Shown piece after piece: positions 35,669 through 47,619 of a stretch of DNA of 64,000 bases. The translations under genes were made by a program, and so were the position numbers. The notes under the pieces are model-generated. The model did no database searches, was not told the DNA's origin, and was given only the letters and a program-made list of their open reading frames with translations. The stretch spans positions 228,740,532 through 228,804,531 of the forward strand of contig CM069432.1 in assembly GCA_035610365.1 (NCBI GenBank). Reading direction: 5' to 3'. The stretch's first letter is position 1. Every line of letters starts with the position of its first letter. The stretch is from Aquatica leii. Its lineage: Eukaryota > Arthropoda > Insecta > Coleoptera > Lampyridae.

Positions 35669-36285
35669 CAGTGGCGGCTCGGGGTGGTTCACATTGGGGG
35701 TGCATAATTTCAAAATTAAAAAGTATACCTAATACATTTTTCTTATAAATATCCAATTTGAATTTTCTTATAACGTCTTTACCTTTAACAGATTGTTTAT
35801 TTTCTAAACATAATTGAGGCATCGGCCGTTTAAGATTTTTTACTGCAATTTTTTCATCATACGTTAATCGCGAAAACGCATTATCCACTAAACTAGCGAC
35901 AGAATTCATTGTATTTGCCTTCCGAGTACCGTGAGCAAACTAAATACTTGCTCAATCGCTATGTATATTGCAGCATTGAAAACGAGCAAAATACAAGTAT
36001 CCCCACCTCCAATGTAATTTTAAACGCTGTATTGAGCAACTGTCAGGTTTTGCTCCTCGATTCACTTCACTCTTCAGTAGACTGCAGTAGACCATCGCAC
36101 GTTGTTACTGTTGTTAGCGCGGTCCGCAAACCATGAATACGTAATAATTAAACCAAAGTAATAAATACTTTAGTGTATTTATTCTTTGATTAAACACTTC
36201 CACAGTTAGCCGTCGCTTTGTTTGTTTTGTTTAAAATTCCAGGGGGTGCAATTGCTCACTTGCTCTCATTAAAAAGCCGCCACTG
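35669..36285. mobile_element. Non-autonomous hAT element, 617 bp, with 8-bp target duplication
   Basis: The ends are CAGTGGCGGCTC (35669) and, inverted, AGCCGCCACTG-type sequence ending at 36285. Subterminal GGGGGTGCA and TGCACCCCC-type blocks add to the terminal repeat. TTCCAACT flanks it on both sides (35661-35668, 36286-36293), and 8 bp duplications are the hAT hallmark. The paralogous repeat at 45.6 kb lacks the insert, reading AATATTCCAGAT|CGACTCAACGAGG at the equivalent spot. Internal sequence retains the start of a transposase on the minus strand. Confidence 0.92.
35690..35909 (-). pseudogene. hAT (zf-TTF type) transposase N-terminal scrap
   Basis: The minus-strand frame starting at 35909 reads SRLTYDEKIAVKNLKRPMPQ and later KGKDVIRKFKLDIYKKN. 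This resembles the region ahead of the TTF zinc finger in ZMYM1-like hAT transposases (a LTYEEKxxxKxLGRPxP motif). It runs into the terminal repeat. The element is therefore an internal-deletion derivative of an autonomous hAT. Confidence 0.6.
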
Positions 36286-36570
36286 TTCCAACTGACTCAA
36301 CGAGGAAAACGTTTTCTTCGAACAAGTAGGTACTGGATTGTGGGTAAGTTTATTTAATTATTTTGTCGCTGTCAGAAAAGTCACTTACGGAATTTTTGCT
36401 TATGTTAACTTCCGTAATTATAATCATTGTTTCAATACCATTGAGGTAGTTTCACTAATTATTTTATGTGTATCGCATGCTGTGTGCAAACGATATTTGT
36501 TATGTAATTTTCTTCGATATCAACATCGTTTAAACTTATGTATTGTGTGTTGCCGGTACTTCCGGCATTT

Positions 36571-39500
36571 GTGGATTGAGAATTGTTGGCCGTGCAAGGT
36601 TCGTAAGACCTATAAGCTTGTAACAAGCGCAAAAAGAAAAGATATGAATTATGTGAGTCAGTTTGACAGTATTACTAAAACATCAGAGAACTAGCAATGC
36701 TCTAGATTATCTTACCTTTCAATTCTATTCCAGAAAAATAAAATGTGGCATCTCTAGGGTAGTTTGACCATATGTATTCTGAATACCTTGATTGATGCTA
36801 TTGTAAACTACACTTCCTATAAAGAGAATAAACTATCCGCAACATAATATGTATAAAAACCTCGACGAAAAGAGCGTACAGAATATTACCTAAAATAAAC
36901 TTAAAATACGTTTAATTTCAGCACTATCAATGCAATTATTCTTTTTACTCTTCTATCGTAATAGTTATTTAACTAACAAAGTTGGTAATGAGAGCGATTA
37001 ATAATCGTGACTTTTTCAACGAACGAGGGCGTTAATATTGTTGAGATTATTAATCGCATATTATCAAATGAGTTAGTTTTTAAGTTTTCAGGTCGATGGT
37101 ATATTATTAATTTTTGCATCTTCTTATAGTTTTATAATTTTACCTACTTAACAACTGTTTAGTTTTTTATAAACGGTAGTGTCATTTATAATGGCAAGCG
37201 ATCGCTAATGGGAGTGCTACATAACCTTAATGTCACACACTTTTTAGTTTGATGTAATTAACAGTATGCTTAGAAAATCGAATAAAATCACACTTTAAAA
37301 CATCAAAATGTTTTTTTTATGAGCCAAAAGGTAGTCGTATGAATATTTTCTTTATACACAGAAGCAGAATTTGATGTAGGTCGGAAACCTAAATGGTTTA
37401 TAAAGCTAATAAAGTAAGTGTTTATACATTTAAAAATAGTTCGTAAATAAGAATTTTAATACATCTTTACTTCTGCAGATAAGAAAGTTTTAACAATGAA
37501 CATTTTAATTCGGAAAATGTAAGTGACAGTTAATTACAACGGTGAGCCAGATGTCATTTCAAATATGGACTACACTACACATAGATAAATTGCCAACAAA
37601 TCAATAATATTTCATGATCATTTGTCAGCTAATCAGTTTAAATTCATCTACATATTTCTAGAACGAATATCGCCGTTCCTCTTATCATTTTTAATATTCC
37701 ATTTAAAATGTTACTATTAATTAAAGCAGAAAAAACAAACAATAAGTTATAATGCGTTATTAAACAAACGTATATATTTACATTCTGTTTTACGTAATTG
37801 AAATTACAATACATCGGAATTGGAATTTTGTTGTTTACTGCTTGTTATCATTATGTAAAAGACACATACTTGAGATTTCAAAGACATGATTGTACAGTAT
37901 ATTGACAAATTAAAATAAATTCATATTAAATTTAATTCATTTATATTTTTTATCATTATTTATATAAAATGCAGACATAATCAAACAAGAATCACGCAAA
38001 TATACTACAGACTAAAATTAAATACTTCTGAGCATTCTTCAAATTTATCGTTTGAAAGTTTGTACCGATCTAGTATAAGCGCGTCCGTAAAATTACGATA
38101 TCCTGTCTCACCTTTGTAATCCTTGCAGAAAACATTTGTAATATCGTTGCTCTGTTGAGAAATAAAACCACACCCCGTCAATTCCATTATTTTATAATTG
38201 TCTTTGCATCATTAATTTGTAGTAAACGTCAAATATTATTTTAGCATAACACAAACATTAACACTAAACTGAACTGAGTCTCCGCTAGTCCGCTCTTATT
38301 ATTTATAAATTCCTCACTTGCTAATAAGACAGACTTGACACAAAATTTAGATAATTACAACTATATTTTAATAGTTTTGTTTGATATATTTGCTTTCTCC
38401 ATACCTAAGTTTATTTTACATAAAATATAATAGATAATATTTTCCGTTCTTCTAACAGATGTGGGATTCAATTAAATGTACAATACAAGTTTATTTTTTA
38501 TATTTAACAAAATACCTATTTAGTAACTGAATAAGGTAAGACCGATAAATATAACATTAATATTCAAAACATTGCTGTTATAACACACTCCTAGAGTAAA
38601 AATCACTGCCGGAGGTGTCAGAGAGTTTCCCCTTTGTAACTTTATCTCCCCGTAAAATTCCAGCCGGAAATGTAAATTTCATTGTCCCCTTATAAATTAA
38701 AAATACTTGAGCATTCCTAATCTTATTCGTTTTTATTTTATTTTTAATTAAAAAAATTGGAGAGATACCATAGATTCACTAAGTCGAAAAAAGCACTATT
38801 TCGTATTTTCGCACATAATTAACGTTAAATTAGATAAACCAAAATTTACACCCTTCTTGTACTCATTATAAAACGTAACAATTCAGGAATGTCTTCAACA
38901 GCTATAAAAACAAAAATTACTGAAATAATGCGAATTAAAAAACTATAAACATCGAGATATACTAGATATAGGGATGTAGTAGTACATCCAATAATAATAA
39001 TATGTAAAGTAAAGAGAAAAGTTTGCTTAGATGCGGTATATAGATTTCCTAAAAAGTAATGGAAATATTTTAAATATTTGGTATGCGTATAAAGTTATAT
39101 TAGTTGTTTATTTATAAATAAAAGCCACTGATCTCGCATCACTGAAAATACACAGCAATAAAAGTTGTATTTCCACTAATTCACAATTTCCGTTTTAAAA
39201 TGTATTACAAACATAAATATTAAATAAACTAAAAAAACATTTTTAAAATCCGTACTATTATAACTTATAGTGTCGTTGGCAGCTTTTGAAAACGTTGTCC
39301 TGAAATGTTATAAAATCCGACAATATTTCGACACCAGGATGTTAAGTTATATTTAGAGAAGTCATTCAATGAAATAAAAAAAAATCGTGAATGACGGTGC
39401 GCACACATAGTTTGCTCTTTTAAGTGTTAGATAAACATATGTACAAATGTTTGTAGTGGCTTTTTGTGGGATTTAAGGTGGATATATAAGTGTTCAACCA

Positions 39501-42500
39501 TTTTAATTAATTAAACGTCCCCTTGTATTTTCAAGAATGTTCTATACATTCCATTGTTCGGCATTATTTTCTTTTTTAAAACGTGTACATTTTTTAACAA
39601 ATACTCTATTATTTTTAACTCAACAACTGACATTCTTTAAACGCTTGTCATACTTTTCTTTTTCGTTAAAATAATATATAACGTCTAATAAATCAAGTAA
39701 TTCAAAATACTTAATCAAATGTTATAATTAATACTTTTAAATCAACAGTAATATGATTTTGTAATCAACGCAATTATATTTTAAATTGCGAAGCTTATCA
39801 GAACGTTCAAATATATTTGAGTTATAATGAAACGTAATGTTGACTTGATATAATTCCGCTACATGAAGGAATGAAGAAAACTTCGTGTATTTGATTACTT
39901 TAATGCTATCAAATTAATTATCCGGTTTTCTACCAATACTCTATTTTTGAAAATATATCCAATTTTATCAGAAGCTTATGTGTATTTGGACTTGTAGCGT
40001 AACTCAGCGAGCACTAAGATTATCAAAAATTAGTACCCAGTGTGTCACTAACCCACTCGCTCCAAAATCAATTTTATGAAATTACTCATTAATCGTTAAA
40101 GAGATACATTTTATCATTCTGAAAAGAAAATCCTGTCAATGGCATAAGCCTAACACAAACAAGAACAATATTTATATAATGTTATTGCAAACGTCTGAAA
40201 AATTTCAACCTGTTGTAACCATATATTCCTTAAATCTTTTTGTATTTATATTATCACACTGACACAAGTATTTATTCTATCTATCTTAACAAAATAAGCA
40301 CCAAACGATAATTCCCGATAGCAGTTTTTTGCTATAAGAATCATAGGGGGTGTCAAGCGTCAATTTGCTTGAGAAAAGCAAATATTAGTCGAGAACTTTA
40401 AAAACATAATAAGATAACGATAAATAATATTCAAATAACAATAAATTAAGTAAATATCAAATAAGAATTTTGTGAGAATCGCGTAAGAAAATCAAATTTA
40501 CATACTATATTAATAAAAATAAAAAAATTAAAGTGACAGTGAGTACGCAAGAAACGCACAGTAGGTGTGCACATTTAAAAATTTAAATCTACTGAATGAG
40601 TAAAAGTTGCGTGGATGGAATTCTTGTAATTTCTAGGCTGCACGTAGGTGCAACAACAGTTGTTCAACAACCTTAACACTTTCATAAGTTTTACTTTTTA
40701 AATGTAGACGTCGTATTTATTAAGACAAATAATTCAATTAATTATAATTAATTGTATTTGACTTCATTGTTAGCTTTAAATAAACAATTCAATCATTTAA
40801 TGTTTATTCTACAGCGTAGTCAACGTTCAATCAAAACCCAAGATAAGTGTGTTTTAAAATAATAAACGCCCACCGACACACTTATTGTTCAAAAATGAAT
40901 TATTTTTCACTGTACCAATTTTTTTGTAAACATAATAGGTATGATAATGTGTTTTAAATAATTATTACAAATTACATTATACTTGTACTACCAGAAGTTG
41001 ACATTTAATTACTAAAAAAATGGGTCACGTATTGAAGTTTACAGAAACCAAGTACAGACCCTAAGTAAATGAACGCTAATAACTATAATTCAAAATCGAT
41101 GGAGTAGTAAACTTTCGTACTTTGAAATTAGATACAGATATGTCAAATATGTACCTTATGGCAATCGAATCGAAAAACTATTGGTGCTGTGAAATGAATA
41201 ACATACTGTGAAAACTACGCCGAAATACTATTATGTATCTTAAATAATAAAAAAATCCTAGATAGAAATAGAAACATTTTTGAAAATTAGAAGTACCCGA
41301 GAAAGATGCAAAGCACACATTGCTTTGACAAATACAAAAGCAAAAATGCTCTAGAAAATACACAATTTGATAGATAATTTTAATATTTAATTAAATAGGT
41401 TAGTTAAATATTATTCATTAATAAATGAAAAAAAATGGTTGATAGTATCTAATAGAGGTTTAAGATCCATAGTTATTTTAATAAGAAAAACATAAATGAT
41501 AATTTTTTGTTCTGTCAACTTTATAATAAATCGTAGATTAAAAAGTTAACGCAATTAAATTCCATGATTAAATTAGTAATAATAGTAGTCCAGATAAAAT
41601 CTAATTTTACAGAAGTGGTATACTCCATGTGTAGTTAAAGGAAAATTAAGTCATATAGAAAGAATTCTTTAATATTTTCAACGCTACTGAAACTGCTAAT
41701 TAAACTCGAAGATGAACATCGCGCCAAGAAACGGCATTTAAAGTTAGCTTCAGTAGTAATTTAACGGCCTCTAAAATTTGAAGAATTTTGTAGGAAAAAA
41801 AATTTCAAAAACAAAGTACAGTACTATATAGAGTAGTTATATTTTCAGAGTATTATAATAATGGCGAACTTTATACTATACATAGGTTATAAAAAAATGT
41901 TTGATCTAAATACTCCTTGCAGGAAATTGTATAACTATTTACCAAATACATTGATTGAATGTTTGCATTCGGGATGTTCTAAAGAATTCTATTTGTTCAG
42001 CATAAGTAAATTTTCCTCGCGTCGTTACGATAAATGGTACCGATAATCAATTGATTAAAATAAAATTCGCCCAATATATGATGCATTACAAATAAAATAA
42101 TCATACAAACTGTTAGTGTCAACGTGTATAAAAAGGTAAATATAAGGAATATTAAATCTTTAAAATTAACAAATCAAACAATTGCCATTTTTTATTGCTT
42201 TTTAAGTGTTAAGTGTTAAGATTGAAATCAGAGATAGAAATTCTATGTAAATAACAATCAAAATGCCTCCATAAAGTATACAATTTACAAAAATGTTTTT
42301 TCACAATAATAGATGCGAAAAATTACTAACAGCTTGATTTGAAAAATGAATCGACTGTTCCAAATATGTAGGCGCAGACTGGTCAGGGGCGATGGTAGCT
42401 GCAGAGTCCCGAACATCCAATTTGTGGTAGCATTTCCGGGCTTTGACCAAAAACATTATTTTAATACGAAACGCTGGTTACAAAAAATACTTCATTATTA

Positions 42501-42840
42501 TTGCTAATACTCCGACTTATGTAAACGGAAAAAAACTATGTTGTGTTAGAAGTCTTTCAGGATCGTGAACTGTGGCGCTGTAATCAGTTTGTGTCAAAAT
42601 GTTGCTATCATCCGTCTTACAAATATTCGGCGGCACATTTTCCTTAACCTATCATTGCTTTTGTCGTTCTATCTGTAATTAACAATTATTTAATGCTAGT
42701 TATTTTTATTTAATATATAAATATCTGATTATTTTTAAATTATTAAATTTTTTTCGTCGAAAAGTGCATTGTCTTGCAGAATGTTCTAAAATGGTTTTAA
42801 AAGGCGTTAATTTAATTTAGTGCTAGTGTAAATCGAGTAT
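36571..42840. other. Featureless AT-rich block (6.3 kb)
   Basis: The longest stretch without any recognised element. A 60-codon frame at 38187-38005 (minus, starting MELTGCGFISQQSND) has normal-looking composition, but I do not recognise it and nothing supports it. The stretch could be intergenic or intronic; the sequence alone does not say. Confidence 0.4.
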
Positions 42841-42959
42841 TACTGACTAAAAGCATTTGAGTGACAAAGTTTTACTAAAATGAAAAAGAGCATAAATACG
42901 ATGCTCAAAGAACGAAAGAACGAAAAGAACATGTTCAATTTGTAATGTAAAACTAAGTA

Positions 42960-45078
42960 ATAATAAGTGATGCTCCAAAAAAATTTGTAAAAAAACCGTT
43001 GTTTGAAAATGAGCCTTCTCCTGATGCCGATGATCATAAAAATTAATTGATTGATAAACATATGCCTCCAAGTGAACCCTCTTTTCAACCCTCTGAGATC
43101 AACAATTATCCGATAGAAGGTACATCCAAACATTTTGTATCAAAATATAAGAAAAATAATCAAGATAGTGATTGTAATCTTTGTAGTGACGACAGCGTTG
43201 ATACTGATGATAGTGGTCATGAAAAAACTAGTATTGATTTTTAACACAATCCTTAAGATTAAGATACTTTTTCCGAAGCCGGATGATTCATACCACCGAG
43301 TAACAGTGTAAGTGTCGGCATAAAAATAATTTTTGTGGACAGACATCCTATACAACCATCAAAACCTATCTGCGCTCAAAATGAATTATTATTGAATCAA
43401 AACCGCTTTTATTATAGAAATGTTACCAATAATGAAAGGAAACCGTTATTTTATAATCAAGCAGAGAACAAGGTACATTGCTCTCTTTGCATATTATTTT
43501 CCAACAATAACAATATTTATAAACTAGATCTATCGTAAAAGATTCCAAATCAAGATATTGAAAACGCGCGAAACATGAAAAATCATTAGAACATACACTG
43601 AAAGTTACTGAGAAGTATATCTTCAAAAAATGTGGATAATTTGTTAGACAATGCAAAGCAGATTGAAATAAATCGACAAATTTTAAAATGTATTATTTCA
43701 ATAATAATTGTTTTGGGTAATCAATCTACGTCATTTTGTGCCACAGTCGCGGCTTCTCTATTTAAGTCATTTGGTCAATGACCCTCCAAAGATTAATAAG
43801 AAAAGTATTTTATTTGCTCTAAAATTACAGAGAATTTGCGTTTAAATCAAATTATCAGCGTTTAAATTTCATGCGTTTAAATAATTGTCAATTTAAACAC
43901 AACAGATACAAGAGCTTGCGAATTTACCTAAGGCTGACACGTACTTGTGCCCGCATTTACATTATATTACGATGATAGTTATTGTAATCAAGAGTGAGAC
44001 ACACATAATACATTTTTTTCCACTACTAGTTGTGTAGGTTTTCATTACTACGTATAATAGTGGGTTGTGAAGTAGCACTTTTTTAAGTAAAGATAAATAA
44101 TATATCATTATTAACCACTGGTTAATAATGAATATATTTGCAGTTTCTGATAATTCTATAACACTTTTAAAGAAAAAAAGTTTACAAAACTGTCTACCAA
44201 GAGCAAGAGATTTCATTTAATGCTATTTTATGAATTTAAATTGTTCATTAAACAAATTGAATTGATTTTAAAAATGCAAATTTAAATAACGAATTAAACA
44301 TTCACTGAGACACGAAATTGCACCTAATTCATTATTTACACATGTTCCTAATTTGATTATTGTAGACATTACAATGAATTACATTAAATCTCAAGACGTA
44401 TTTGAATCAATATAAAATATAACAAACGTCAGAAAACATTCTTAGAAACGTAATAATTTATGCATTGACATTTTGGAAAAACAACATGGAATGGACAAAT
44501 TAAGCCTTCAGAAAACTGGTGAAACAATGTAAAATAGCAAACATGCAGTACTTACAGCTATTTTTCATAATTAAAGAAAGAACATTATAACTAGCAACGA
44601 CATATGTTAATTTGATAGAATGTTTACATACTTTAGGATACAATATTGCTGCAAGAACCACTAAAAAAGCAAGAAATTTCATAGCAAAAATCGCCTCGTG
44701 TGATAAGATTCTTGTAGTTTTCATTTATTTACATATTTTTACGCCGTTATCTAAATATGTATTGAAATCGAATCACATGCACGTAACTTTTACTTGGATA
44801 ACATCGAAATTAAACATGTACTTGAATCTCATAAAAAAGGACTTAGTGAAAGAATAAGCGCAGAAGCTACAATTGACAATGGAGAGAAAATGGATTCAGA
44901 ACAAACGTTTAGAGTGGAAGTGTTCAGATATGTTCTTGATACATTGTTGAGCTCTATCGAGAAGAGATTCTTGCAAAACAAAAACATCTCTGATAGTCTT
45001 GCATTTTTAAACCCTAGACGATTTGATGAATTAAAAAAGAAAAACTTAGTTGTTATATGCATCAATTTCAAAATGTAA
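42960..45078 (+). pseudogene. hAT transposase relic (zf-TTF / DUF4371 type)
   Basis: Plus-strand pieces: KKPLFENEPSPDADD (about 42988), a Ser/Asp-rich linker, RHPIQPSKPICAQNE and NQNRFYYRNV with KVHCSLCILF (43340-43510) where the TTF zinc finger lies. These are followed by LDNAKQIEINRQILKCIISI (43643-43704) and, near the C-terminus, GLSERISAEATIDNGEKMDS and FRVEVFRYVLDTLLSSIEKRF (44840-44970) and SLAFLNPRRFDEL. The order fits ZMYM1-like hAT proteins. The middle is disrupted and includes a mariner-like fragment at 43740-43790. It abuts copy 2 of the 0.9-kb repeat at about 45050. Confidence 0.65.
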
Positions 45079-45950
45079 TACCTTGTATATTCATTACACT
45101 AAAGTTAGATTTCTACTTTCGACGCCCTCTAACGAGTTTTTACTTCACTTCCTGTCAAGACGTTAAACCGTTCATTACTTAAAATCGTTTTTGCGATGTC
45201 TAAATTCATTTCCTAACATCATTGGCTTGTGTTGAGGCTATGATATAAAACGACAACACGTTTCTACTAGTTTATCACAGGGTAAGCGTTTACTATTAGT
45301 TTTTAGAATTCATTTGTAATTTCCCTGTTAATTTTTTAGCACGACCCGACACGTGTTAGTGCACATGTTTCGGTGTATTCTCCACCAAATACCTTACTGG
45401 AACAATTATAATTTGGAAGGCTACATTATATTTAAAAAGGAAGCTTCGATAAAAAAAAATCTGCGATTTACTGTTTCTTACTAGTCAATAGACTGAAATA
45501 TCTCCTTTAATTCAATGTGTGCAACAGCATTCGATAACCGGGTTTTTATTTCTAATTCCTTTTAGCATTAATTAACAAGTTGTAGATTTTTGCTTTCGTA
45601 AGTCATTGTACTGACACGATTTGCTCTGTTCATTAATATTCCAGATCGACTCAACGAGGAAAACGTTTTCTTCGGACGAGTACTAGATTGTAGGTAAGTC
45701 ATATTTAATTACATTTGTGTCGTCATTAAGGTCTCTCACAAACATTTTATTTGTTATTCTAACTTACGTAATTACAATAATTGTTTCAATACCATTTAGG
45801 TATTTTCATTAATTATTTTTGTGTGTCGCATGCTGTTAATCATAGATATTTGTCATTATCAATTTGATTCTCTTCGCTATAAACACCCTATGTGTAATTT
45901 AAACCTATGTGTTGTGTGTTTTCCGTTACTTCCGGCATTTATATAACCAT
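45050..45950 (+). repeat. Copy 2 of the 0.9-kb repeat (empty site for the hAT)
   Basis: It matches 35065-35660 plus 36294-36570 in the same orientation at roughly three-quarters identity by eye. It lacks the 617 bp hAT, so it serves as a pre-insertion reference. A splice-donor-like GTAAGT follows GACTAGATTGTAG-type sequence at about 45690. It begins right after the hAT transposase relic. Confidence 0.75.
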
Positions 45951-46035
45951 TGTTGAATAATCTACGATACATTTTTGTACTCGTTGAATAATTTACTATA
46001 AATTCTTGTGCTCGTTAATAATCTACAATATTAAA
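45951..46035. repeat. Short tandem array, about 31 bp x 2.6
   Basis: GTTGAATAATCTACGATACA, GTTGAATAATTTACTATAAA and GTTAATAATCTACAATATT begin three successive degenerate units of about 31 bp. The array follows copy 2 of the 0.9-kb repeat and has no counterpart after copy 1. Confidence 0.7.
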
Positions 46036-46370
46036 TTAAAGTTGTTATACATATTTATCTTTCTTTTTTTTGGTCCGTTGAGGATTACGAACCTGATTTT
46101 GTTGCAAGCTTCGACCTTCTGTCTTGATCGAAACAAAAGTTTTTATTTAGTAAGATCTGGCGCGCATTAAATTCTATTTACTTGAACTTTCCCTATCTCC
46201 GACTAGTGCGAGTTTTATTGTGCAATCCACTATGAATGATAAAATGTTGGAATCATTGGTGATCATATCTACCGAAACGGATTTAATGTCGTCTTCGGAG
46301 GACATAATCGACAAATATGGCCAAAGTTCAAAAGAACTAAAAAGAAAACCATTTATTTCATGGTAAGAGT
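46036..46370 (+). other. Possible LTR-retroelement leader (weak)
   Basis: TTGGTCCGTTGAGGATTACG at about 46071 and TGGCGC at 46157 recall the end of a Ty3-like LTR and its primer-binding site. A short frame MNDKMLESLVIISTETDLMS starts at 46231. There is no gag motif and no second LTR, so this is a suggestion only. Confidence 0.25.
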
Positions 46371-47150
46371 TCTAAAAATTTAAGCTTCTACAAAAAGTAA
46401 ATTGCGGCATTCAAAATTTCGCGCGTCCGCTTCTGCAAATATGTACATATTTCCAATGTGGTAGCACACTGTCGTTTGGTTATTTAATACACAATTCACA
46501 ATATAAAATTACTTTAACGGTAACCTCTTATAAATCATACGATACTATATCCAACAAGCATCAATTGCAGTATAACATATTGACAATTAAGAAAAAATCT
46601 TGAAGATGAAAGAATTCCCTAAAGCAGAAAAAAGAAATTTCAAAGTATGTAAAAATACTGAATGTAAAACACACATGCAGAGAAATAATAAAAAACTTTA
46701 AAAAAACGGACAATCACTCGGTTAGATTTATTTGAAACTAGTATTCAATGTGCGAATTTATTTTTGTTACTAATAAATTTAAACGAGTCGTAATATGACA
46801 TAATAAAAATTAATTTATCTATTCCGCTCGTGTTTTTACTATTGATTAGTATGTAAAATGTGAAAATGCGAAAGTGACATAAATTGTTATTTATTTTCTT
46901 TATTATATAAGTTCTTGTCCACATTAACAACAAAATCTGTGTAATTTTACGACGTCGGTTTTAACAACCGTGCAAAAACAGTTTAAAAAATTCAGCTTTT
47001 ATACGAATGAATTTAATTAGTATTTAAAATACTATACCATCGTATAGTAAACAAAAAAATCAAAAGAATTTTTAAATTGAGACAAAAATAATAATACAAT
47101 TTAGTAAGGTACAAATAGTTATTATAAACAAACAAAGTTTTGGGCAAACT
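46371..47150. other. AT-rich stretch with no recognised feature
   Basis: Nothing supported: no gene, repeat pair or structure noted. Confidence 0.4.
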
Positions 47151-47154
47151 AATC

Positions 47155-47265
47155 TGTTGCATCCGTAAAATCCTTCAAGGGACCAAGAGTAGAACCTTGG
47201 AGAACAGGTTCAATTATACGACGAAGGGCTTGCCGAACTATACTACAATTCAAGAGAGAAGATTT
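47155..47265 (-). pseudogene. LINE reverse-transcriptase scrap (Jockey-like)
   Basis: The minus strand encodes SIVRQALRRIIEPVLQGSTL followed by GPL. The string VLQGSTLGPL corresponds to the GVPQGSxLGPL RT motif B of Jockey-type LINEs. Only about 35 codons remain, so the call is tentative. Confidence 0.4.
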
Positions 47266-47619
47266 TTTTCTTATTTAAACATTGAGTGTAACACAGAATG
47301 TACATAAGGGTATAAATTCTGATGCTCTGTATCAAATCGGTAGGCGTTGGTGGATAATTAATTGCAAGTGTTTTTAGGTGAAGAAATTTATATTTTACTA
47401 TTTTTCGTCACGTAAAGTAAGGACACCGGTAGCTGACATTGCTCCTATACCTGACACATTGTCTTTCAAAATCAAAAAATATCCTCTACCTACTCAAAAA
47501 ATTCGAATTTATGGCGCTAAATTAAATTGTCTTTAAGTCATCATTCATTGACCTTAGATATTTGTAAGGGTGTCAGCTTTAGGTTTTATTTTTGTACTTG
47601 ACATTAGGTGTCAAGGGTA

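Larger units (their letters stand above)
35065..36570 (+). repeat. Copy 1 of a roughly 0.9-kb repeat, interrupted by a hAT element
   Basis: Excluding the hAT insertion (35669-36285 plus one 8 bp duplicate), this region matches 45050-45950 in the same orientation. Shared blocks include TAATACC(C/T)TGTATATT, TTCCTGTCAAGACGTTAAAC, GACTCAACGAGGAAAACGTT, ATTTTCT, and ATGTGTTGTGTGTT...ACTTCCGGCATTT. A GTAAGT-like splice donor follows the GAGGAAAACG block in both. The repeat's identity is unknown; it could be an LTR or the promoter/first exon of a mobile element. Similarity fades after about 36570. Confidence 0.75.

Noticed and set aside
38005-38187. Small gene starting MELTGCGFISQQSND
   Set aside because: Only 60 codons, no recognised motif, and no splice or promoter context that I can defend.
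35065-46035. A single LTR retrotransposon bounded by the two 0.9-kb repeats
   Set aside because: The 8 kb between them shows no gag or pol, and contains an unrelated hAT relic reaching the second copy.
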